A DNA stretch of 6,534 nt from a bacterium UBA6154 (GTDB lineage: Bacteria; Actinomycetota; Actinomycetes; S36-B12): contig DIUQ01000033.1 in assembly GCA_002422375.1 (NCBI GenBank), forward strand, positions 1-6,534, read 5' to 3'. Of this stretch, positions 1-6,172 are shown piece after piece. The notes under the pieces were generated by a model. That model ran no database searches and was not told the origin of the DNA. It saw only the letters and a program-made list of their open reading frames with translations. The position numbers and the translations under genes were made by a program. Every line of letters starts with the position of its first letter. The first letter of the stretch is position 1.

Positions 1-20
1 GCGGGTGAGTGCCACCGGGG

Positions 21-50
21 TTGACGGATGTCAGGGGGTCGGTCTATCTT
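21..50 (+). promoter_or_regulatory. Candidate sigma-70-type promoter at the SOS box
   Basis: A -35-like TTGACG (21-26) is followed after 18 bp by a -10-like TATCTT (45-50). The predicted transcription start is near 57, so the LexA box at 59-74 would lie on the initial transcribed region, a position where a repressor blocks initiation. Transcription would run rightward into the non-coding stretch and towards the HEPN-dnaE-dinB genes. The boxes are matched by eye, and actinobacterial promoters are loose, so this is an inference supported mainly by the adjoining SOS box. Confidence 0.4.
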
Positions 51-54
51 TGAC

Positions 55-150
55 TTGTTCGAACATCTGTTCGACAGCAGGCCGGGGACGCCGGTTCGCT
101 GGAACAGCAGGTGGTCGAACTGCCTCCCGGTCCTGGATTCGCGGCTAGGT
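55..150 (+). pseudogene. Possible decayed 5' end of an HNH/DUF222 (13E12-like) gene
   Basis: Reading from the TTG at 55 gives LFEHLFDSRPGTP. After a frame change near 90-100 the next frame gives GSLEQQVVELPPGPGFAA, up to about 147. Short N-termini of the style MFD... followed by an LPPGP(x)(L/F)AA segment are, as I recall, common in actinobacterial HNH endonucleases carrying DUF222 (the 13E12 repeat family), and several mycobacterial 13E12 genes have an SOS box overlapping the start codon, as here. No DUF222 body or HNH motif follows, and all frames close soon after. If correct, only a frameshifted stub remains. The stretch is too short for certainty and could be plain non-coding leader. Confidence 0.27.
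59..74. promoter_or_regulatory. LexA-binding SOS box
   Basis: The sequence TCGAACATCTGTTCGA has perfect 6-bp inverted arms (TCGAAC and GTTCGA) around a 4-nt centre, which matches the mycobacterial/actinobacterial SOS box core GAAC-N4-GTTC including the flanking TC and GA. LexA bound here would repress until RecA-stimulated cleavage after DNA damage. I found no second match in the window, including in front of dinB. The site is palindromic, so it could serve a gene to the left as well as the genes to the right. Which gene it controls is uncertain: the first intact gene to the right begins 291 nt downstream, beyond a strong hairpin. Confidence 0.8.
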
Positions 151-191
151 GCGGGTCAGGTCAGTACAGCAGCGCATGCTGCCACATGATC

Positions 192-232
192 ACAGTCACC
201 GGGGTCGTCTCGACCCCGACCCCGGTGACTGT
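192..232. terminator. Strong GC-rich hairpin, likely terminator-like
   Basis: A perfect 16-bp inverted repeat (192-207 with 217-232) encloses a 9-nt loop (208-216). No U-tract follows on the + strand, so it is not a classical intrinsic terminator, but U-less hairpins can act as terminators or pause sites in actinomycetes. The right side contains a tandem GACCCC duplication (212-217, 218-223), so the left-arm GGGGTC can also pair with the nearer copy, giving a 7-bp stem with a 3-nt loop (201-207 with 211-217). It separates the SOS-box promoter from the HEPN-dnaE-dinB genes. Confidence 0.55.
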
Positions 233-275
233 TCATGGAGACAAGGGACGTAACAGAAATACACAGGTGTGAGAA

Positions 276-308
276 CGAGTTTGGGTCGAGAGCGAGTTCG
301 GGTCGAGA
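276..308. repeat. Two 16-nt direct repeats, 17-nt period
   Basis: CGAGTTTGGGTCGAGA (276-291) is repeated as CGAGTTCGGGTCGAGA (293-308) with one mismatch and a single intervening G. The 17-nt period puts the copies on nearly the same helical face plus half a turn. They lie between the strong hairpin and the HEPN ribosome binding site. They may be a tandem operator or simply a slippage duplication. Confidence 0.55.
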
Positions 309-350
309 AGTACAGGAACAGGCACGGGGTCTTTGCCCGGTGCACGACTC

Positions 351-357
351 GAAGGGA
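351..357 (+). promoter_or_regulatory. Ribosome binding site fixing the HEPN start
   Basis: GAAGGGA lies 8 nt before the ATG at 366. This favours ATG 366 over the upstream in-frame TTG at 333, which has no Shine-Dalgarno sequence and would add eleven residues of no recognisable homology. Confidence 0.6.
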
Positions 358-365
358 TAGACACC

Positions 366-809
366 ATGGCGGGAACAGCTACTCACCTTTCACGGAACTC
401 GGCCGCTGAACTGTTATTCGCGGCCCAAGGGAGTTTGCGCGAGGCACTCCATGCTTCTTTCCCCCATGACCGTTATGCCGCAGCCCACTTAGCGGCACTG
501 CGCACCGCGGCGGCGGTGCTCGCGGACCGGGCGCGCGTGACACCGGGTGCTCGTCGACACCGTATTCGGAGTGTGTGGGAAATAGTTCCCCAGATTGCCC
601 CGGAGTTCACGGAGTGGGCCGAGTTCTTCGCTGCGGGTGCACGCAAGCGAGCATCAGCGGAAGCGGGAATTCCCTGTGTCACTACCCGCGAAGCGGACGA
701 CCTCATGCGAGATGCTGAACGCTTTCTGACGCAGGTTGCCGGGACGCTCGGTTTACTTGAGCAGTCGGTTATTCCGGTGGGCACTGCGCGTTTACAGCGC
801 GTGGGCTAA
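366..809 (+). CDS. SAV_6107-family HEPN domain protein
   Basis: A small, largely alpha-helical protein of 147 aa. I recognise the overall pattern (RYAAAHLAALR..., then SVWEIVPQIAPEFTEWAEFFAAGA, then TREADDLMRDAERFL) as the actinobacterial family named after SAV_6107, assigned to the HEPN fold. Many HEPN proteins are metal-independent RNases with an R-x(4-6)-H motif. Here R36-YAAA-H41 fits that spacing, so RNase activity or nucleic-acid binding is possible but unproven, and non-catalytic HEPN proteins also exist. Hydrophobic helix positions recur at about 13-32, 36-58, 70-92 and 105-132. No signal peptide or membrane segment is visible, so it is probably cytoplasmic. The start is ATG 366, supported by GAAGGGA. 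The stop is only 24 nt before the DnaE ATG, so the two genes are almost certainly one transcript, suggesting a role linked to polymerase function. Confidence 0.82.
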   Translation: MAGTATHLSRNSAAELLFAAQGSLREALHASFPHDRYAAAHLAALRTAAAVLADRARVTPGARRHRIRSVWEIVPQIAPEFTEWAEFFAAGARKRASAEAGIPCVTTREADDLMRDAERFLTQVAGTLGLLEQSVIPVGTARLQRVG

Positions 810-833
810 CAGAACTCCGGGGTGTCAGTAGTC

Positions 834-3800
834 ATGGCGGGTTCAGATTATTTTGCCCACATTCAGGTTGCTTCGGCGTACTCACTGCAATACGGCACCA
901 CCCACCCTGACGCATTAGTACAGCGGGCGGCAGAACTGGACCAGAACATTATTGGCCTGACCGATCGCAATGGGCTCTATGGTGCGGTGCAGTGGGCGCG
1001 CGCCTGCATGGCTGCAGGAATAGCGCCGGTTCTTGGTGTTGACCTTGCGGTTGAGCGCACAGAGCATCGCGGTATATCGGGTGCGGGAATCCGGCGCACC
1101 CCAGCACACGGCGGAGTGTGGGTAGACGAAACCCATCCGCGCGTGACATTTCTGGCAACCGGTGCCCACGGGTGGGCGTCGTTGTGTCGCCTCGTTTCTG
1201 CAGCACATGCGGCGCCGCACACCTCGCCGGTACTGCCGTGGTCGGCACTGTCCCAGCATCACGCCGGGGTGGTGGCACTTCTCGGGGCTGATTCTGAAGT
1301 GGGTCAGGCACTACAGGCCGGTGCAGTGCACCGAGCCGACACCTTGCTGCGACCGTGGCGAGCGATCTTTGACCGCTATCTCGGTGTGTCGGTCACCTCG
1401 CACCGCGCTGATCGCGGACACAAGTACTCCACAGCGAATGCGGCGCGGCTGCTCGGCTGGGCGCGGGGAGAAAAACTTCCGGTCATTCTGACAAATGCGG
1501 TCCGCCACCTCACTCCGGAGCAGGTGCGCGTGGCAGACGTTTTAGATGCAGCGCGAAATATTGTCTCCCTTGACTCGCGGCATGTAGTGCGCAACAGCGG
1601 TGAGGGTTATCTCAAAAGTACGGGAGATATGCACCACATTGCTGCTGAAATTTGTCAGCAGGCAGGGGAGAGAAACCCACAGAAGCTGCTGCACGACACC
1701 CGGCATCTCGCGGAGTACTGCGTACTCGACCCAGAGCGAGACCTTGGTCTGGGTTCAGTTTTTGTCCCCGAACTCGATATTTTGTTGGGGCATCCTGTGG
1801 CGGAACCGGAGCGGGAAGCTAACGCACTGTTACTGCGCCGCTGTGAAACGGAAATCCCGCACCGGTACACCCGATCCGACGACCGGGCAGTCGCTCGCTA
1901 CCGACTCGAGCAAGAAATGCGCACCATTACTCACCTGGGATTCTCGGGGTACTTCCTGACGGTGGCCCATGTTGTCGACATGATCAAAGGACGTGGTGTG
2001 CGGGTGGCAGCTCGTGGCTCCGGGGCAGGAAGCCTGGTTAATTACCTCATCGGTGTCTCTGGGGTTGACCCCATTGCGCACAACCTCCTGATGGAGCGTT
2101 TCTTGACTCCCTTGCGTCGTGAACTCCCTGATATTGACATTGATGTTGAGTCGGACCGTCGATTAGATATTTATCAGTGGATCTTTGACGCGTTTGGTGC
2201 GGAGCGCATTGCCACGGTTTCCATGATGGAGACCTATCGCGCCCGTTCGGCTATCCGCGACGTGGGCATGGCTTTCAGTATGCCGGCCGCTGACATTGAT
2301 GCTTTCGCTAAAGCGTTTCCCCATATTCGTGCTCGTAATGTGAAATCCGCACTACAAGACCTTCCCGAGTTACGGCATTCATCCTTCGGGCGTCTTGCGT
2401 CAACAGGCGAATTGGACACCTTTCTCACTCTGGTGGAAGCGCTCGACGGATTACCGCGCCATGTAGCCATGCACCCGTGTGGTGTGTTGCTCTCGGATCT
2501 CACATTGCTCGATCGCACTCCTGTTCAGCAGGGTGCTGCCGGTTTTCCCATGTCCCATTTTGATAAACATGATGTTGAGCACATGGGTTTACTCAAACTC
2601 GATGTCTTGGGTGTACGCATGCAGTCCGCCATGGCCCATGCACTCAATGAAGCCGAACGAGTGACCGGGGAGCGTCCAGTCATTGACGGAGCACCGCTTG
2701 ACGACCCTGAAACATTTTCCTTAATTCAATCAACGCGGACTCTGGGGTGTTTTCAAATTGAGTCACCGGGTCAGCGTGAGTTGATTGGAAAATTCGCGCC
2801 AGAAACATTTAATGATCTGATCATCGATATTTCCTTGTTTCGCCCGGGACCAGTGAAGTCTGACATGATCCACCCCTTCCTTCGAGCGCGTCAGGGGTGG
2901 AACAAGCCAGAGTATCCGCATCCTGATTTGCGGCCCGCCCTCGAGGAAACCTACGGAGTTGTTGTTTTCCACGAGCAAGTGCTCCGCACATTCAGCGTCT
3001 TTTCAGGTTGTTCCCTGGCAGAGGCAGACGAATATCGTCGCTCCATGGGATCACCCGACGGGCAAAACGAAGTCCGAGCATGGTTCTATCCCGCCGCGTT
3101 GAAGCGGGGTTATCTCCTCGAACAAGTGGACCGGGTGTGGGAGATCCTGCGCGCATTTGCGTCATTTGGATTTTGTAAAGCACACGCCGCAGCATTTGCG
3201 CTCCCCACCTATCAAAGTGCGTGGCTCAAGGCGCATCACCCGGCAGCGTTCTACTGCGGTTTACTCACCCACGATCCCGGTATGTACCCCAAGCGCCTTC
3301 TACTGGACGACGCTCGAAACTTTGGTGTTCCGATCCTGAGCTTGGACGTTAATCACTCCGCTGACACATATCGACTGGAGGAAGTTGAGGGGGCTACAAC
3401 TGTGTGGGGAATACGAATTCCCTTTACCGACGTCAAGGAAATAACTCAAGAAGAAATTGATCGACTCATACAGGGTCAGCCGTATTCCTCACTATCTGAT
3501 CTGTGGCAGCGCGCCCGTCCATCACGACCGGTGGCGGAGAACCTTGTGGTTGCCGGAGCGCTCGACTCGCTCTACGGATTTCACGAGCATGCGGGGACGG
3601 GCCGCCTGACCCGCCGAGATTTACTCCTGCAAATCGCTGACCTGTCTCGCACTGCCGCAGTGACAACCGCCCAAATGTCCTTCGATATTTCCGACTCCGT
3701 CTCGGTGACCGGATCGGGTTTACCGGAAATGACTGCTGGTGAACGAGTGCGGTCAGAACTTGAAGTCCTTGGTTTAGATGTCAGCTCCCACGTCATGGAT

Positions 3801-4328
3801 TTTTATGCTGATTGCCTATCAGCCCTTGCCGTTGTTCAATCCCGTGATCTTGTGCAATGCCGATCCCAGGAAGAAATATTTGTCGCGGGAGTCAAAGTTG
3901 CAACCCAAATGCCTCCGGTGCGCAGTGGCAAGCGCGTGGTATTTCTGACCCTTGACGACTCCACCGGACCACTCGATGCCACCTTCTTTGAAGACGCTCA
4001 GGGTCCTTTTGCTCACGATCTGTTCAACTCGTGGATCCTGCTTGTGCGCGGAATTACCCGCCGAACTGGTCCCCGGGGGATTTCGCTGCGCGCCACCGGA
4101 TGTTGGGATCTGGGGACCATTCGAAAAATATGGCGAGACGGCGGTATCCCCGCCGTCAATGATCATGTTCGCGCCCACCCGATTCCTGATACCGGTGCGC
4201 CGGTCAAGCGGGTAGCTCTCATTCACGCCAGTGGATTTCGACAGTCCCCTTATTCCGCTATCGGAGTTCCCGTTACCCAAGCGCCGAGCAAGTTGTGGCA
4301 CAGATCGCCGGGAACACCAGGGTGGTAA
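834..4328 (+). CDS. dnaE: DNA polymerase III alpha-type subunit, second (error-prone, DnaE2-like) DnaE
   Basis: C-family DNA polymerase of 1164 aa, close to full DnaE length. Order: PHP domain about 6-280, palm about 330-620, fingers and clamp-binding region about 640-860, helix-hairpin-helix about 880-930, OB fold about 1015-1095, and a C-terminal KLWHRSPGTPGW tail. The palm keeps the PDIDIDVE motif (432-439; D435 and D437 are the likely metal ligands) and D590 in LLKLDVLG. RGSGAGSLVNYLIG and FCKAHAAAFALPTYQSAWLKAH (the fingers hallmark, K782) are also present. The PHP site is degenerate: H9-I-Q11 replaces the usual HxH and TNAVRH (220-225) lacks the usual histidine, so PHP proofreading is unlikely. 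QMSFDI (947-952) could be an internal clamp motif. The N-terminus differs from replicative DnaE1, so this is probably an accessory translesion or mutagenic polymerase. ATG 834 is chosen because homologues begin shortly before the PHP motif; GTG 822 is an in-frame alternative without a Shine-Dalgarno sequence. Confidence 0.92.
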   Translation: MAGSDYFAHIQVASAYSLQYGTTHPDALVQRAAELDQNIIGLTDRNGLYGAVQWARACMAAGIAPVLGVDLAVERTEHRGISGAGIRRTPAHGGVWVDETHPRVTFLATGAHGWASLCRLVSAAHAAPHTSPVLPWSALSQHHAGVVALLGADSEVGQALQAGAVHRADTLLRPWRAIFDRYLGVSVTSHRADRGHKYSTANAARLLGWARGEKLPVILTNAVRHLTPEQVRVADVLDAARNIVSLDSRHVVRNSGEGYLKSTGDMHHIAAEICQQAGERNPQKLLHDTRHLAEYCVLDPERDLGLGSVFVPELDILLGHPVAEPEREANALLLRRCETEIPHRYTRSDDRAVARYRLEQEMRTITHLGFSGYFLTVAHVVDMIKGRGVRVAARGSGAGSLVNYLIGVSGVDPIAHNLLMERFLTPLRRELPDIDIDVESDRRLDIYQWIFDAFGAERIATVSMMETYRARSAIRDVGMAFSMPAADIDAFAKAFPHIRARNVKSALQDLPELRHSSFGRLASTGELDTFLTLVEALDGLPRHVAMHPCGVLLSDLTLLDRTPVQQGAAGFPMSHFDKHDVEHMGLLKLDVLGVRMQSAMAHALNEAERVTGERPVIDGAPLDDPETFSLIQSTRTLGCFQIESPGQRELIGKFAPETFNDLIIDISLFRPGPVKSDMIHPFLRARQGWNKPEYPHPDLRPALEETYGVVVFHEQVLRTFSVFSGCSLAEADEYRRSMGSPDGQNEVRAWFYPAALKRGYLLEQVDRVWEILRAFASFGFCKAHAAAFALPTYQSAWLKAHHPAAFYCGLLTHDPGMYPKRLLLDDARNFGVPILSLDVNHSADTYRLEEVEGATTVWGIRIPFTDVKEITQEEIDRLIQGQPYSSLSDLWQRARPSRPVAENLVVAGALDSLYGFHEHAGTGRLTRRDLLLQIADLSRTAAVTTAQMSFDISDSVSVTGSGLPEMTAGERVRSELEVLGLDVSSHVMDFYADCLSALAVVQSRDLVQCRSQEEIFVAGVKVATQMPPVRSGKRVVFLTLDDSTGPLDATFFEDAQGPFAHDLFNSWILLVRGITRRTGPRGISLRATGCWDLGTIRKIWRDGGIPAVNDHVRAHPIPDTGAPVKRVALIHASGFRQSPYSAIGVPVTQAPSKLWHRSPGTPGW

Positions 4329-4329
4329 G

Positions 4330-4354
4330 CCGATTGCGCAATTCGGGGCATAAT
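4330..4354. promoter_or_regulatory. Palindrome and weak -10-like box before dinB
   Basis: The 58-nt gap between dnaE and dinB starts with a near-palindrome: TTGCGCAA (4334-4341) flanked by CCGA on the left and TTCGG on the right, symmetric except for one extra T. It is centred without a loop, so it suits a dimeric DNA-binding protein better than an RNA hairpin. A -10-like CATAAT follows at 4349-4354, with no convincing -35 17 bp upstream. It might allow separate dinB expression, but it is not an SOS box. Confidence 0.25.
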
Positions 4355-4374
4355 CAATTCATCGACACATCAGC

Positions 4375-4382
4375 AAGGAAGA
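4375..4382 (+). promoter_or_regulatory. Ribosome binding site of dinB
   Basis: AAGGAAGA ends 4 nt before the ATG at 4387; counted from its AAGGA core the spacing is 7 nt. This supports that ATG rather than the internal Met codons of the catalytic motif. Confidence 0.6.
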
Positions 4383-4386
4383 CCAC

Positions 4387-5658
4387 ATGAGCAGGAGTCA
4401 GGTTCGGCGCCCGAGCGGCAAAGTCGAATTCGGAACCAACGACACTGGTTGCACCATTCTCCATGTTGATATGGATGCTTTTTATGCATCGGTGGAATTG
4501 CGGGATCGTCCGGAGCTCGTTGGTAAGCCAGTAGTTATCGCCGCCCAAGGTAACCGGGGGGTAGTGCTGACCGCCACCTATGAAGCGCGGGCACTGGGAG
4601 TGCATTCCGCCATGCCGCTATCACGGGCGCGACGTATTGCACCGGAAATCATCATTTTGTCACCACATCATGACAAGTACGCGACCGTCAGCCGCAGTGT
4701 TATGGCACTGTTTGAATCGATTACCCCGCTGGTGGAATCCATTAGCCTCGACGAAGCATTCCTCGATGTTTCCGGTGCGCTGCGCCGATTGTCCCACCCG
4801 GTGGGAATCGCCGAACTGATCCGAGCGCGAGTATTTGACGAGCAAGGAATCACCTGCTCGGTGGGGGTGGCCTCAACAAAGTTTGTCGCCAAGTTGGCAT
4901 CAACCCGAGCCAAGCCTGACGGATTACTCCTGGTCCCGGTGGATTCCGTTATCGACTTCCTGCATCCGTTGCCTATTGGATCGCTCTGGGGTGTAGGCGA
5001 GAAAACAGAGGAGCAGCTCACTCGCCTCGGAATGCGCACCGTCGGAGATATTGCGCACACTCCGGTGGCCACGCTGACGCGAGCGCTCGGTGCAACGGGG
5101 ACGGCACTCCACGAGCTTTCCTGGGGTCGCGATCCGCGCACAGTGACTCCCCATGAACCGGAGAAGAGTGTCAGCAATGAAAACACTTTTGCTTACGATA
5201 TAGATGACCCGGAAGTAATCCGCTCGGAAATTTCCCATCTGTCCGACAAGGTGGCCGCCCGGCTGCGAGCGGCGGGCTATCGCGGCAAAACCGTGACATT
5301 GAAACTTCGCTTCGCTGATTTCACCACTATTACTCGATCCAAGACGGCCGGTTATACCGATCTCGCCCACGACATTTATTCCACAACGTGGAACTTGTAC
5401 CTCGCCTTGGGATTGCAACGTGTTCGGATCCGCTTGGTCGGGGTCAAAGTGGATGGACTGGTTCCGGCGACAGATGCACCGGAACAACTGCTCTTTGGTG
5501 AGCCAGAGCATGGCCGCCGCGACGCCGAGTTGGCTATCGACGCACTCCGATCTAAATTCGGACCGGGGGCAGTGCGACCCGGTCGAACCATCCCAGGGGT
5601 GGAACAGGGTGCCACCACCGATCCAGGCCCGAATTCACCCCATTCCACGGGGGAATAG
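4387..5658 (+). CDS. dinB: DNA polymerase IV (DinB, Y-family translesion polymerase)
   Basis: Y-family polymerase of 423 aa that copies past damaged bases and extends misaligned ends, recruited through the sliding clamp. Catalytic palm and fingers span about 22-190: HVDMDAFYASVE carries D28 with Y33 at the steric-gate position, and SLDEAFLDV carries D122 and E123. All three metal-binding carboxylates are therefore present, unlike ImuB proteins, which have lost them. The CSVGVASTKFVAKLAS segment is typical of the family. The thumb HhH is LWGVGEKTEEQL at about 199-210, and the KSVSNENTF linker precedes the little-finger domain (about 270-375). QLLF (367-370) fits the beta-clamp-binding consensus. 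The last 45 or so residues are a Pro/Gly-rich tail of unknown role. It is 58 nt downstream of dnaE on the same strand, so it is likely part of that operon, although a separate promoter cannot be excluded. It has no SOS box of its own. Confidence 0.95.
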   Translation: MSRSQVRRPSGKVEFGTNDTGCTILHVDMDAFYASVELRDRPELVGKPVVIAAQGNRGVVLTATYEARALGVHSAMPLSRARRIAPEIIILSPHHDKYATVSRSVMALFESITPLVESISLDEAFLDVSGALRRLSHPVGIAELIRARVFDEQGITCSVGVASTKFVAKLASTRAKPDGLLLVPVDSVIDFLHPLPIGSLWGVGEKTEEQLTRLGMRTVGDIAHTPVATLTRALGATGTALHELSWGRDPRTVTPHEPEKSVSNENTFAYDIDDPEVIRSEISHLSDKVAARLRAAGYRGKTVTLKLRFADFTTITRSKTAGYTDLAHDIYSTTWNLYLALGLQRVRIRLVGVKVDGLVPATDAPEQLLFGEPEHGRRDAELAIDALRSKFGPGAVRPGRTIPGVEQGATTDPGPNSPHSTGE

Positions 5659-5678
5659 GCCTGGGTGGGAGAAATAAT

Positions 5679-5696
5679 GGGGCAACGGTTTGCCCT
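5679..5696. terminator. Small hairpin downstream of dinB
   Basis: GGGCAA (5680-5685) and TTGCCC (5690-5695) form a perfect 6-bp stem around a CGGT loop, extendable by a G-U pair. It lies 20 nt after the dinB stop. There is no T-run after it, so termination is possible but weakly supported. It also overlaps the -35 of the candidate promoter for the next gene. Confidence 0.25.
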
Positions 5697-5717
5697 GAGC
5701 CGTATTCGTCATATCCT
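5690..5717 (+). promoter_or_regulatory. Candidate promoter of the DUF3040 gene
   Basis: TTGCCC (5690-5695), a 16-bp spacer and TATCCT (5712-5717) predict a start near 5724 and a leader of about 43 nt. A competing pair, TTGACC (5717-5722) with CACTAT (5741-5746), would start almost on the ribosome binding site and is less likely. In the leader, GTGGA-GCAA-TCCAC (5730-5743) forms a 5-bp hairpin with a GNRA-type tetraloop just before the ribosome binding site. Confidence 0.3.
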
Positions 5718-5753
5718 TGACCTAGTCCGGTGGAGCAATCCACTATCGCGTTG

Positions 5754-5761
5754 AAAGGGGG
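5754..5761 (+). promoter_or_regulatory. Ribosome binding site supporting the GTG start
   Basis: AAAGGGGG lies 5 nt before the GTG at 5767. It supports this non-ATG start, as does the conserved MPLSEHEQ N-terminus that begins there. Confidence 0.6.
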
Positions 5762-5766
5762 CTCAG

Positions 5767-6165
5767 GTGCCACTCTCTGAGCACGAGCAAAAACTGCTGG
5801 AACAGATGGAGCAGGCCCTCTACGCGGACGATCCCAAATTTGCCGCCAACCTCCGTACCGCCGGTGGAAGCGCCAGTCGAGGTCGAGCAGCCCTCGGTGT
5901 CTTAGCCGTCTTAGCCGGGCTGGGGTTACTCGTTGCCGGTGTTGCCTTTACTCCTGCACTCGGTGTTGCTGGATTTACTGTCATGCTCATTGGAGCGGTA
6001 ATCACCTACACCGCATTTACCACTCGCGCGGTAACCCCTGACAGCGAAGCCGTTGATGGGGGAGCTGAAACACCAATCACCAAGATGCCCAAGGCGCCGA
6101 AATCGGATGGCTTCATGAATCGCATGGAAGAGCGCTGGCGCAAGCGCACCGAGGGTGAGCAGTAG
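5767..6165 (+). CDS. DUF3040 family membrane protein
   Basis: A 132-aa protein with the DUF3040 N-terminus MPLSEHEQKLLEQMEQAL (1-18), followed by YADDPKFAANLR. Two hydrophobic segments at about 41-61 and 64-84, split by a short TP turn, indicate a helical hairpin in the cytoplasmic membrane with both ends probably inside. The C-terminal tail is hydrophilic and ends in a basic NRMEERWRKR stretch. DUF3040 proteins are widespread in actinobacteria and have no established function; as I recall they are often encoded just upstream of mraZ and the division/cell-wall (dcw) cluster. Here the next gene is a MaoC hydratase instead. The GTG start has a good ribosome binding site. A 108-nt gap from dinB suggests its own promoter. 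The MaoC gene follows within 7 nt, so those two are probably co-transcribed. Confidence 0.88.
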   Translation: MPLSEHEQKLLEQMEQALYADDPKFAANLRTAGGSASRGRAALGVLAVLAGLGLLVAGVAFTPALGVAGFTVMLIGAVITYTAFTTRAVTPDSEAVDGGAETPITKMPKAPKSDGFMNRMEERWRKRTEGEQ

Positions 6166-6172
6166 AAATCCT

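Larger units (their letters stand above)
233..365 (+). other. Leader region upstream of the HEPN gene, no clear promoter
   Basis: This stretch contains no gene I can support. It holds the two 16-nt direct repeats described separately and the ribosome binding site of the next gene. I looked for a -35/-10 pair and found none better than chance. It can be read as a 41-codon frame from the ATG at 235 to the TAG at 358-360, ending 5 nt before the HEPN start, but there is no Shine-Dalgarno sequence before that ATG and the peptide is not recognisable. Confidence 0.5.

Noticed and set aside
235..360. 41-codon small frame from ATG 235, ending 5 nt before the HEPN start
   Set aside because: Its position would suit a leader peptide coupled to the HEPN gene, but there is no Shine-Dalgarno sequence, the upstream bases are the arm of a stable hairpin, and the peptide is unremarkable and contains the direct repeats.
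156..386. 76-aa minus-strand frame through the upstream region
   Set aside because: No domain, Cys/Ser-rich shadow composition, and it runs through the hairpin and across the HEPN start.
3819..4301. 160-aa minus-strand frame opposite the dnaE 3' end
   Set aside because: Overlaps the OB-fold coding region; no family resemblance and no ribosome binding site.
5484..5497. GAACAACTGCTC resembling an SOS half-site in dinB
   Set aside because: The second arm is GCTC instead of GTTC, and it lies inside coding sequence for the conserved QLLF motif.
4668..5511. Long minus-strand open frames (172 and 195 aa) across dinB
   Set aside because: They lie wholly opposite a gene with clear motifs, have no recognisable domains, and such antisense frames are expected from GC-biased codon use.
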